Below, one piece after another: positions 1 to 10,309 of a DNA stretch of 64,000 nucleotides. Numbering within the stretch: the stretch's first letter is position 1; every line of letters begins with the position of its first letter. The notes below the pieces were generated by a model. That model was not told where the DNA came from. It saw only the letters and a program-made list of their open reading frames with translations, and made no database searches. The stretch lies in contig NZ_JAAVTK010000005.1 in assembly GCF_012275535.1 (NCBI RefSeq), positions 235,461 through 299,460 of the forward strand. Direction: 5' to 3'. Made by a program: the position numbers and the translations under genes. The stretch comes from Hymenobacter artigasi (GTDB lineage: Bacteria; Bacteroidota; Bacteroidia; Cytophagales; Hymenobacteraceae).

Positions 1-859
1 CGGCCAGCAGGTTGGCGCCGTCGGCGTGGGTGCGGCCGAAGTCCTGGGGGCCGGGCTGCCCCTCGCTGCTGGCCTTCACCAGAAAGCCCCCGAAATCGGG
101 AATCTGCCGGTACACTTCCCGGGTCCTGGCCTTCCACCAGGCGATGACGGCCGGGTCGAGCGGGTCGGAGGTTTTGAGGCCGCCGAGCAGGGCCGGCGAG
201 GAGAACTTCACGGCCAGGTACACCTTCACGCCGTAGGGCCGCAGCACGTCGGCAATGGCTTTGGCGCGGCCCAGGTAGTCGGCCGAGAGTATCATCGGGG
301 AGGCATTCACGTTGTTGAGCACCGCCCCGTTGATGCCCACTGAGGCATTGGCGCGGGCGTACTGCTGCCACAGCGCCTTGTCCCGGCCGGTCACCACAAA
401 CGAGCTGTCCTGGCGCCAGAAAATGGATTTGCCGGCATAGCCGCGCTCCACCGAGCCGTCAGGGTTGTCCCAATGGTTGAGCACCCGGTGCTCGTAGGAA
501 GGATTGGAAATCACCTCAGTCAGCGGCTGGCCGGTCTGCTGGCGGCGCAGCAGCTCATACACCCCGTACAGCAGCCCCGCTTCGGTAGCAGCCTCGACTC
601 CCTGCGGGCTCAGGCGAAAGCCATCGTATTTGATGCTTTTATCTTTCTTGAGCGTCAGCTTCACGGTGGCACCGGCCCTACCCTGCCAGCCCTGCTGCAA
701 CTCGCTTTTGGCCGTGGCGAGCAGGGCCGAGTTCTTGCCGGATGACACTACCGTAACCGGCGCGGCCGGGTGCGGCCGCAGCCACAGTTGATGCCCGTTT
801 TCTGCCCGGAGCGTGAAGGTGGCGCAGAAGAGTAATAAGCTGAAGAGGATTGATTTCAT
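1..859 (-). CDS. aguA: GH67 alpha-glucuronidase, C-terminus outside window
   Basis: Removes 4-O-methyl-glucuronic acid from the non-reducing end of xylo-oligosaccharides. The translation begins MKSILFSLLLFCATFTLRAE, a clear signal peptide, so a periplasmic site is likely. It then reads through the GH67 N-terminal domain (GLLYGVYELLRRQQTGQ) into the start of the (beta/alpha)8 barrel (LNHWDNPDGSVERGYAG, RANASVGINGAVLNNVNA, YGVKVYLAVKFSSP). About 286 of the usual ~700 residues are inside the window, so the catalytic carboxylates lie outside. It is the last visible gene of the minus-strand xylan locus, 42 bases after the GH43 gene. The family call rests on motif recognition and is firm. A second, internally deleted GH67 lies at 29719-30456. 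Confidence 0.9.
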   Translation of the reverse strand, partial: MKSILFSLLLFCATFTLRAENGHQLWLRPHPAAPVTVVSSGKNSALLATAKSELQQGWQGRAGATVKLTLKKDKSIKYDGFRLSPQGVEAATEAGLLYGVYELLRRQQTGQPLTEVISNPSYEHRVLNHWDNPDGSVERGYAGKSIFWRQDSSFVVTGRDKALWQQYARANASVGINGAVLNNVNASPMILSADYLGRAKAIADVLRPYGVKVYLAVKFSSPALLGGLKTSDPLDPAVIAWWKARTREVYRQIPDFGGFLVKASSEGQPGPQDFGRTHADGANLLA

Positions 860-901
860 TAAAAAAGAGCCGGAGCATTGATGTAAGGTGAGCGAGGCGG
901 G

Positions 902-1879
902 CTACTTCACCGGGGCCACGCCCGCGGTGGTTTGGAGGATGGGCTTGATGGTGCCGTCAGGGTTGTAGTTGAGGTAATCGACGCAGATGGAGCGCCGGAA
1001 ATTGCCGCCGGTGGGCAGCGAGCCGTTGTGGTAGAAGAAGTAGCTTTTGCCCTTGTAATCGACGATGCCGGGGTGGGTGGTGCCGCTGTTAGGCACGTTG
1101 CCCTGAATGATGCCTTGGTAGGTCCACGGCCCGGTGGCGGTGGGGGCCGTGCAGTACTCAATCATCTCGGGCTTGGTGCCGGCGCTGGCGTACACGAGGT
1201 AGTATAGCTTCTTGCGCTTGTACACCCAGGGGCCCTCGATGTAGTTCTTGGGCTTGAAGACGGTGATGGGGCCGGCCAGCTCGGTCATGTTTTCCTTCAG
1301 CTTCACCCAGCGACAGCTGCCGTTTCCCCAGTACAGGTAGGCCTGCTTGTCGTCGTCGATGAACACGGTGGGGTCGATGTCGTCCCAGCCGTGCTTCTGG
1401 TCCAGGGTCATATCATTTGAAATCAGCGGCTTGCCAATGGCATCCCGGAACGGGCCGGTGGGCCGGTCCGACACCGCCACGGCAATGGCCGCCCCCCGGT
1501 TGCCCACCTTGTTGTTCGGGTCCGCATTGCGCTGAAACGTGGCCACGAACCAGTAGAACTTACCGTTGCGGTACACGCACTGCGCGGCGTAGGCATCGCC
1601 GGTAGCCCAGGCGAAGGTATTGACTGACAGGCGCGTGCCGTAGTCTTTCCAGTGCTTCATGTCGGTGGTGGAGTACACGCGCCAGTCGGGCATTTTGTAG
1701 TTGGTTTCGCTCACCGAAGCCGTGTCGTGGCCGGTGTACAGAAACAGGGTGTCGTGATACACCAGCGGGGCCGGGTCGGCCGTGAATACGTCGCGGATAA
1801 TGGGGTTCTGGGCCCGCAGGTCGGTGCCTGTCACCAGGGCGACTAAGACAACGAGCAGGGCGAAGAAGTACTGTTTCAT
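902..1879 (-). CDS. GH43 arabinofuranosidase/xylosidase, secreted
   Basis: A 325-residue five-bladed propeller enzyme predicted to release arabinose or xylose from arabinoxylan. A signal peptide occupies about residues 1-23 (MKQYFFALLVVLVALVTGTD). The three GH43 acidic residues are visible: Asp35 (DVFTADPAP), Asp169 (GWDDIDPTVF) and Glu215 (NYIEGPWVY). The length is that of a single catalytic domain with no added carbohydrate-binding module. It lies 41 bases downstream of the GH95 gene and is probably in the same transcript. The subfamily and exact linkage cannot be read from the sequence; arabinoxylan arabinofuranohydrolase is the most likely role given the neighbours. Confidence 0.88.
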   Translation of the reverse strand: MKQYFFALLVVLVALVTGTDLRAQNPIIRDVFTADPAPLVYHDTLFLYTGHDTASVSETNYKMPDWRVYSTTDMKHWKDYGTRLSVNTFAWATGDAYAAQCVYRNGKFYWFVATFQRNADPNNKVGNRGAAIAVAVSDRPTGPFRDAIGKPLISNDMTLDQKHGWDDIDPTVFIDDDKQAYLYWGNGSCRWVKLKENMTELAGPITVFKPKNYIEGPWVYKRKKLYYLVYASAGTKPEMIEYCTAPTATGPWTYQGIIQGNVPNSGTTHPGIVDYKGKSYFFYHNGSLPTGGNFRRSICVDYLNYNPDGTIKPILQTTAGVAPVK

Positions 1880-1920
1880 ATGACGGAAATTGTGGAATGT
1901 AGACGGGAGAAAATGGTCTG

Positions 1921-4395
1921 TTACGGCGCCTGCACCACGTAGGTCCGGCCGGTTTCGGTGGCGAAATCATACACGAATGAGGCTGCCAGCGCGGGCTGCT
2001 TCGCCACGGTTTTGGCCGATACCAGCGGGGGCGGTACCGTCGGGGTCTGGTAGAATGGGTTGGGATTTTCGCCCTGTGCCGGCCGCAGCCGGGTGGGGCC
2101 GGCCACCCGCACAGGGCTGTGCACCCGCACGCGGCAGTTGCCCCCTAGGCACGAGGTGATGCGCAGGCGCGTGAGCTTGCCCTGGGCCCAGGCAAGGTCG
2201 ACCACGTAGCCGCCGCGGGCCACCAGGCCGGTTACTTCGCCCGTGGGCCAGGCGTCGGGCAGGGCTGGCAGCAGGTCGATGGTTCCGTCGTAGCTCTGCA
2301 CCAGCAGCTCGGCCAGGCCCGCCGTGCAGCCAAAGTTGCCGTCAATCTGAAACGGCGGGTGCGCGTCGAGCAGGTTGGGGTAGGTGCCACCGCCCTCGCC
2401 CGAGTTGCCGCCCGCGCCGTCGCGCAGGTGCAGTTGCTCGGTGAGCAGCTGGTAGGCGTGGTTGCCGTCCTGCATGCGGGCCCAGAAGTTCACCTTCCAG
2501 CCCATCGACCAGCCCGTGCTCACGTCGCCGCGCTGGGTGAGGGTGGTGCGGGCCGCCTCAAACAGGGCCGGCGTGCGGTAGGGCGAAATCTGCCCGCTCG
2601 GGTACAGCCCGTAGAGGTGCGAAATGTGGCGGTGCTTATCGGTTGGGTCGTCCACGTCCTGCAGCCACTCCTGCACCTGCCCGTACTGCCCAATCTGCAT
2701 GGGGGCCAGCCGGGCGCGCAGGGTGCGCAGCGTATCGGCAAAGGGCTGGTCGAGGCGGAGCAGCTCGGCGGCCCGAATGGTTTTCGCGAACAGGTCGGCC
2801 ACCAGCTGGTTGTCCATCGTGGTGCCGGCAACAATGGCAATGCGTTTTCCATCAAGTAAATAAGTATTTTCGGGCGATACCGACGGGGCCACCACCAGCC
2901 ACTGGTGGATGGGCTCGGGCTGCAGGGCATCCACGAAATAGGTGGCCGCGCCCTTGAGCACGGGGTAGTACTCGCGCAGAAATTGCTCGTCGCCGGTGAA
3001 CTGGTAATGGTCCCACAGGTGCTGGCTCAGCCAGGCCCCGCCGGTGGGCCACAGGCCGTACTGCGGCGGGTCGACCTGCCCCGTGATGCGCCAGATATCG
3101 GTGTTGTGGTGCAGCATCCAGCCCCGGGCGCCGTACATCTGGCGGGCGCTCTGCCGGCCGGTTACGCTCAGGTCCTTCAGCATCGAAAAAAGGGGCTGGT
3201 GCAGCTCGGTCAGGTTGGTGACTTCGGCCGGCCAGTAGTTCATTTCGGTGTTGATGTTCACCGTGTACTTGCTGTCCCAGGGACCCTTGAGCTGGTCGTT
3301 CCAGATGCCCTGCAGGTTGGCTGGCTGCCCGCCCGGCTGCGAGCTGGAAATCAGCAGATAGCGGCCGTACTGAAAATACAGCGCCGCCAGGGCCGGGTCG
3401 TGGCCCTGGGCAAAGTTTTCGAGGCGCTGGTTGGTAGGCAACTCAGCGGCGGGCGTCACGCCCAGATTCAGCGTCACGCGGTTGAAGTAGCGCTGGTAGG
3501 CCGCCGTGTGGGCAGCTCGGGCCGCTTCGTACTTTTTCCCCACGGCCTGGCTTAGGTAAGCTGTAGCCCGCGCCGAGGCATTGCCGCTCACATCGTGGTA
3601 GTTGACGAAGTTGGTGCCGATGGAGAGGTAGAGCGTGGCGCTGTTGGCGTTTTCAATGCGGATGCCCGTGTCGGTAGTTTGTACGGTGCCGCCCTCTGCC
3701 ACGGCCTGGCCTCGCAGCTGAAAGCGAATCTGGCCCGGCTGGCCTTCGTGCTCACTGCCCTGGCCGTCGAGCACCAACTGGTTGTTTTCCTGGCGCAACG
3801 TGTGCTGCATCAGGCTTTCTGCGCCTAGCTGGCAGCTAATCTGGCCCGGCTTACTGGCCGTGAGGCGCACGATAATCACCTGGTCGGGCAGGGAGTTGAA
3901 CACCTCGCGCCGGTATCGCACGCCCCCCAGCTGGTAGCTCACCGAAGCCAAGGCGCGACTGATGTCCAGGTCGCGCTGGTAGTTAGTTGCCCGCTCGTGA
4001 CCGGGAAAGCTCAGGTACACGTTGGCGGCCATTTGGTAGGGCATGCCGCTGTTGCCGGCGGGCTGCATTTGCGCCTGCGCCAAGGCCTGGGCCTCCACAA
4101 GCTGCCCGGCCAGCAGCTGCGTGCGCAGCTGCCGCACCACCGGCAGGGCGTCAGGCTTCACGTTGTTGTTGGGCCCGCCGGCCCAAATGGTTTCTTCGTT
4201 GAGCTGCAGCCGCTCGCGTTCCGGCGCGCCAAATACCATCGCGCCCAGCCGGCCGTTGCCGAGGGGCAGGGCCTCGTTCCAGTTGGCGGCGGGCCGGTCG
4301 TACCACAGCCGCAGGGGCGTCGGCGCGGGTTTGGCGACAACGGCCACTCCTTGCCCCAGCAGCAGGACCCCAGCCAGCAAAAGTCGTTGTAGCAT
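1921..4395 (-). CDS. GH95 alpha-L-fucosidase family (alpha-1,2-L-fucosidase or L-galactosidase)
   Basis: An inverting glycosidase that removes terminal alpha-1,2-L-fucose or L-galactose from side chains. GH95 signatures are present: LWYDRPAANWNEALPLGNG near the N-terminus, NINTEMNYWPAE (active-site Asn pair), APSVSPENTY (the general-acid Glu region) and IDGNFGCTAGLAELL (the conserved Asp). The open frame extends upstream to 4512, but the start at 4395 gives MLQRLLLAGVLLLGQGVAVV, a good signal peptide; the longer start would overlap the esterase gene and put 39 odd residues ahead of it. The mature protein, about 800 residues, is normal for the family. In a xylan locus the substrate may be L-galactose- or fucose-capped arabinoxylan side chains, which is an inference. 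Confidence 0.88.
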   Translation of the reverse strand: MLQRLLLAGVLLLGQGVAVVAKPAPTPLRLWYDRPAANWNEALPLGNGRLGAMVFGAPERERLQLNEETIWAGGPNNNVKPDALPVVRQLRTQLLAGQLVEAQALAQAQMQPAGNSGMPYQMAANVYLSFPGHERATNYQRDLDISRALASVSYQLGGVRYRREVFNSLPDQVIIVRLTASKPGQISCQLGAESLMQHTLRQENNQLVLDGQGSEHEGQPGQIRFQLRGQAVAEGGTVQTTDTGIRIENANSATLYLSIGTNFVNYHDVSGNASARATAYLSQAVGKKYEAARAAHTAAYQRYFNRVTLNLGVTPAAELPTNQRLENFAQGHDPALAALYFQYGRYLLISSSQPGGQPANLQGIWNDQLKGPWDSKYTVNINTEMNYWPAEVTNLTELHQPLFSMLKDLSVTGRQSARQMYGARGWMLHHNTDIWRITGQVDPPQYGLWPTGGAWLSQHLWDHYQFTGDEQFLREYYPVLKGAATYFVDALQPEPIHQWLVVAPSVSPENTYLLDGKRIAIVAGTTMDNQLVADLFAKTIRAAELLRLDQPFADTLRTLRARLAPMQIGQYGQVQEWLQDVDDPTDKHRHISHLYGLYPSGQISPYRTPALFEAARTTLTQRGDVSTGWSMGWKVNFWARMQDGNHAYQLLTEQLHLRDGAGGNSGEGGGTYPNLLDAHPPFQIDGNFGCTAGLAELLVQSYDGTIDLLPALPDAWPTGEVTGLVARGGYVVDLAWAQGKLTRLRITSCLGGNCRVRVHSPVRVAGPTRLRPAQGENPNPFYQTPTVPPPLVSAKTVAKQPALAASFVYDFATETGRTYVVQAP

Positions 4396-4492
4396 GCTTG
4401 TGAGAAATGGGCGTAAATGGATGGGAAAGGTGGTTGAAATGGCAGCGCCAAAAACAGGCGACGTGGGGCGTAGCCCGGCTTGCGCGCAGCGG

Positions 4493-6557
<2,065 letters not shown>

Positions 6558-6579
6558 TTCTACCTGTTCAAAAGGCATC

Positions 6580-8508
6580 TTATGGCTGCACCACGAAGCC
6601 GCCCCGCGCCGGCAGCGTCAGGCGCAGCGCCGCGCCGCCCGCGGGCCGGGTGCTGAAGCTGCGGTTGGTGTCGCCGTCAGTGATGAGGGTGCCGCCGGCC
6701 AAGCCGAGCTTGCTCAGGTCTACCTCGATGGCTTTGGGCTGGTCGGTGGCGTTGATGCCGGCCAGGTACCACTTGCCGTCCAGCGTTTGGCGGGCCAACA
6801 CGGCGTAATCGCCGGGGAAGCCGGCCACGAACTTCACGTCCGCCCAGCGCGGGGGCAATTTTTTCACGAAGTCCTGCACGTAGGCGGACTGAGCGGCCAT
6901 GCCCTCGGGCACTTCGGCGTAGTGCTGAATGCCCGACTGAAACAGTACCGCCAGGGCCAGCTCGAAGGCATTGCTGGTGCGGCGCTGCTTGCCGTTGATT
7001 TCCGAAAAGGCCATCGGCGTGAAGTCCATCGGCCCCACGGCGTTGCGGGTGAAGGGCAGCGTGGCGCAGTGGGTGGCCTCCTGGTCGGTATTTTTCTGGT
7101 CGAAGGTCAGGAACTCGAAGCCCTTCACGGCCTCCATCGTCATCAGGTTAGGGTAGGTGCGGTTCCAGCCGCGGGGCAGGGTCGCGCCGTGGAAGTTCAT
7201 CAGCAGGCCGGCCTGGGCGGCGTCGGTGAGCAGGTCCTGGTAGTAGTTCATGAACGACTGCCCGTCGCCACCGAAAAAATCGACCTTGATGCCCGCCACG
7301 CCCATCTGCCTGAGGCGGGCAAATTCCTTGCGCCGGCTCTCGGCCTCAAACAGCACGTTGGTGGGCGTCTGGGGGGCCTTGTTCCAGTGGCCGTTGGAGT
7401 TGTACCACACCAGCAAACCTACGTTTTTGGACTTGGCGTACTGCGCCAACTCCTGGGTTTTCTCGTAGCCAATCTGCGTGTCCCACAGCGCATCGACCAG
7501 ACAGTAGAGCCAGCCCATAGCGGCCGAGTAGTCGATAAAGCGCCGCTGCACGTCGTAAGTCGTGTTCTTGTCACCCAGCAGCACCCACGACCACGACGAC
7601 TTGCCCGGCGCCTCCGGCAGCAGGGCCGTTTGGGCGGGCGCGCTCACGTCGGTGGTCAGCGTCGATTCCACGATGGCGGCCAGCGAATTGCCTACCTCAA
7701 TCACGCGCCAGGGCGAGCGCCAGGGCAGCCGGCTTTCCGGCAGCAGCGCCGCCTCGGGCGTGGTTTTTTCGGGGGCCTGCGGGAAGGCGATGCTGTAGTC
7801 GGCATCGGGCGAGGTATGGGCCAAATGGGTGCCGCAGTAGCTGCGGCCCATGCCCGCCTCGGTCAGCAGCACCCAGTTACTCCCCACCGAAAACAGCGCC
7901 GGAAACGACCACCCCTGCCCCAGCGTGGAGGGAGTTCCGGCCGCAATGCCGCGCTGGTAATACTCCTCGTAGCTGGGCTGGGTATTAGCAAAGCCGGTCT
8001 GGGCCACCGCGTGCGGGTGCAGCCAGCCCTTAGCCGCGGCCGGTAGGTGGAAGCTGGTAGCCTCGGCCGAGATGCGCTGCACGTCGGCACTTTTGCCTTC
8101 GATGAGGTACTGAAACGCTACCCCGTCGTTCGACACTTGGAACACCACGCTCAGCGTGGGCGCCCCGGCCCGACCCGCGAAGTGCACCACCCGGCGGTTG
8201 GCCCGGTAGCGGCAATTGGCGCGCTTATCCGTGGCCAGCTGGTAGTCATCGGCCACTGCGGTCACCTTGTCGGCGCGGGCCAGTTTCAGGCCCTGCGAGA
8301 GGTCGGTACCGGCCAGCTGCAGGCCCAGGCGGGAGGGGCGCAGCACCTCGGCGGCGCGGTAGCGCACGGCGTAGGTGGGCTGGCCCTGGGGGTCCACAGC
8401 CACGGTCACCTGCACGGCCCCGTCGGGGCTGCTGACCACCACCGGCCCAGCGCCCCGAACGCTAGCGGCAACAAGCATAAAAGCACCAAAAAGAAAAGGG
8501 AATCGCAT
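6580..8508 (-). CDS. GH97 glycosidase, retaining (alpha-galactosidase-like) type
   Basis: A secreted glycosidase of about 642 residues with the GH97 N-terminal beta-sandwich, a central barrel and a C-terminal beta domain (ITDGDTNRSFSTRPAGG). The barrel carries WSWVLLGDKNTTYDVQRR, GIKVDFFGGDG and PNLMTMEAVKGFEF. The Asp in KVDFF corresponds to the nucleophile of retaining GH97 alpha-galactosidases, in contrast to the inverting SusB-type alpha-glucosidases. The ATG at 8508 (MRFPFLFGAFMLVAASVRGAG) is preferred because the longer frame would start with TTG. In this locus it would remove alpha-linked galactose from complex xylan side chains; other alpha-linked substrates are possible. Confidence 0.88.
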   Translation of the reverse strand: MRFPFLFGAFMLVAASVRGAGPVVVSSPDGAVQVTVAVDPQGQPTYAVRYRAAEVLRPSRLGLQLAGTDLSQGLKLARADKVTAVADDYQLATDKRANCRYRANRRVVHFAGRAGAPTLSVVFQVSNDGVAFQYLIEGKSADVQRISAEATSFHLPAAAKGWLHPHAVAQTGFANTQPSYEEYYQRGIAAGTPSTLGQGWSFPALFSVGSNWVLLTEAGMGRSYCGTHLAHTSPDADYSIAFPQAPEKTTPEAALLPESRLPWRSPWRVIEVGNSLAAIVESTLTTDVSAPAQTALLPEAPGKSSWSWVLLGDKNTTYDVQRRFIDYSAAMGWLYCLVDALWDTQIGYEKTQELAQYAKSKNVGLLVWYNSNGHWNKAPQTPTNVLFEAESRRKEFARLRQMGVAGIKVDFFGGDGQSFMNYYQDLLTDAAQAGLLMNFHGATLPRGWNRTYPNLMTMEAVKGFEFLTFDQKNTDQEATHCATLPFTRNAVGPMDFTPMAFSEINGKQRRTSNAFELALAVLFQSGIQHYAEVPEGMAAQSAYVQDFVKKLPPRWADVKFVAGFPGDYAVLARQTLDGKWYLAGINATDQPKAIEVDLSKLGLAGGTLITDGDTNRSFSTRPAGGAALRLTLPARGGFVVQP

Positions 8509-8557
8509 AGTAATCAATAGGCAGTCAGAATGTTGGCAGCAGGTAATATCCTTGGCC

Positions 8558-10240
8558 TTATTTCTTATACATGGGGTCGTTGCCCGCGTATTTCAGCCAC
8601 TTGAAGGAGGCCGCGTTGGTGGTGGGCTGGCCCGCGGAGGTGGCGTACATCCCGAACAGGCAGCCGATGAAGCCGCCCGCCACTTGGGTGCTCAGGAATT
8701 TGCCATCGACCTTATCCTTGAGCGTCGTCCAGGTTTTGCCATTTTCCGAGTACTCGAAGCTATAGGCATCGGCCTGGGCCTGAATGCGTAGCTGCACGGC
8801 GGCCGTGGCCGATTTCAGCGGCGCGGTGGACAGCAGCTCCGGCTTCTTCACGTCGTCGGTGCTCTTGAAGAGCTGGAGCACGGGCTTGCCCTCGGCCACC
8901 GATTTGCCGAGGAAATAGAAGTGCTTCTCATCTTGAAAAATGACCAGGCCCGCCTGCTCGTTGGCCGCTTTCGGGACGAAAGTCAGCTCCGTTTCGGCGG
9001 TGCAGTACATGTGCTGCTGGCGCTTGCCGATGAAGGACGGGTTGCCGGTTTCGGCGCAGGTTTCGGGCTTGAGCTTGAGGGTGAGGCCCTGGGCTTTGCT
9101 CAGCGCATAGCTCGCCTTGTCCTCCGTGCGCATAAACAGCAGGGCCGGGTCCAGTTCCTTTTCGAAGGTGAGGGTGTATCCGAAATTGCCGCTCTGCGGG
9201 CGGGCGCCGGGCTGCTTCACTTCGGGGAAATTGGCCTTGTAGCTGTACTGCACGCCGTTGGGGCCAGGGTCCATCATGGGCCACTCGTCTTTCCACACCA
9301 CGGGCACGATGAACGTCTCGCGGCCGGTGTTGTAGAAATTGCCTTCGTAGGGCCGCACGGCCAGGAAAATGGCGTAGGTCTTGCCATCGGGCCCTTCCAC
9401 GAACTGCGCGTGCCCGGCTGAGGTGATGGGGTCTTTGCGGTCCTTCGGCAGCTCACGCTGCGAGAGAATCGGGTTCTTCTCGTAGGGCACAAAGGGCCCC
9501 AGCGCCGCCCGGCTGCGGAAAACGACCTCCGTGTGGTTCACAGACGTGCCGCCCTCGGCCGCGTAGAGGTAGTACCAGTCGCCCCGCTTCATCAGGTGCG
9601 GCCCCTCAATCCAGACCGGCTTTTTGCTGATATCCACGCCGCCGTTGACTACGATTTTGGCCTCGCCCACCGTCTGCAGCGTGCTCGGGTTCAGCTCGAT
9701 AATCTTGATGGAGCGGTGGCCCGAATACAGGGGCGTGCCGGGCGGGTCGCTGTTATAAATCACGTAGGCCTTGTCGCCCTCGAAATACAGCGAAGGGTCG
9801 ATGCCGCGCACCTCGGGCAGAAACGTGGGGTCGCTCCAGGGCCCGGCGGGGTTCTTGGCCGTCACCACGAAATTGCCCTTGTGGTCAATCAGCGTGCAGG
9901 TGACGTAGTAGGTGCCGTTGTGGTACTCGATGGCCGGCGCAAACAGGCCGCGCGTCATGCGGTCGCCCAGGAAGTTCATCTGCGAGGGCCGGCTGATGAC
10001 GTTGCCCACCTGCTTCCAGTTTTTGAGGTCGCGGCTGTGCATCACCGGGATGCCGGGGAAGTAGGCAAACGTGGAGTTGACCAGGTAGTAATCCGGCCCC
10101 ACCTTCACGATGCTGGGGTCGGGATAAAAGCCCGTCAGAATGGGGTTTACTAGCTCAATCGATTGTGCAAGTGCGCCAAAGTTGGGTAGCAGTAAGCTCA
10201 CCGCAAGGGCGACAGACGTGCCCAGGTGTTTGATTTTCAT
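8558..10240 (-). CDS. GH43 beta-xylosidase/arabinofuranosidase with C-terminal beta-sandwich
   Basis: A secreted two-domain enzyme of about 560 residues. The N-terminal propeller holds the GH43 acids in GFYPDPSIV, VRGIDPSLYFEGD and PVWIEGPHLMKRGDWYYL. The C-terminal part (about 370-560) is the GH43 C-terminal/DUF1349-like sandwich, with QAGLVIFQDEKHFYF and VAGGFIGCLFGMYATS. This architecture is typical of xylosidases acting on xylo-oligosaccharides and their arabinosylated forms. The start at 10240 (MKIKHLGTSVALAVSLLLPN) gives a clean signal peptide; starts at 10261 and 10279 are also in frame. It is followed by GH97 and preceded by GH127/146 on the same strand. Confidence 0.88.
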   Translation of the reverse strand: MKIKHLGTSVALAVSLLLPNFGALAQSIELVNPILTGFYPDPSIVKVGPDYYLVNSTFAYFPGIPVMHSRDLKNWKQVGNVISRPSQMNFLGDRMTRGLFAPAIEYHNGTYYVTCTLIDHKGNFVVTAKNPAGPWSDPTFLPEVRGIDPSLYFEGDKAYVIYNSDPPGTPLYSGHRSIKIIELNPSTLQTVGEAKIVVNGGVDISKKPVWIEGPHLMKRGDWYYLYAAEGGTSVNHTEVVFRSRAALGPFVPYEKNPILSQRELPKDRKDPITSAGHAQFVEGPDGKTYAIFLAVRPYEGNFYNTGRETFIVPVVWKDEWPMMDPGPNGVQYSYKANFPEVKQPGARPQSGNFGYTLTFEKELDPALLFMRTEDKASYALSKAQGLTLKLKPETCAETGNPSFIGKRQQHMYCTAETELTFVPKAANEQAGLVIFQDEKHFYFLGKSVAEGKPVLQLFKSTDDVKKPELLSTAPLKSATAAVQLRIQAQADAYSFEYSENGKTWTTLKDKVDGKFLSTQVAGGFIGCLFGMYATSAGQPTTNAASFKWLKYAGNDPMYKK

Positions 10241-10309
10241 GTTTTGGAATACAGGTTTCATAAGAGTAGTAACGGGCACGCGGTGATAGCATGCCCGGTG
10301 GTTTGCGGC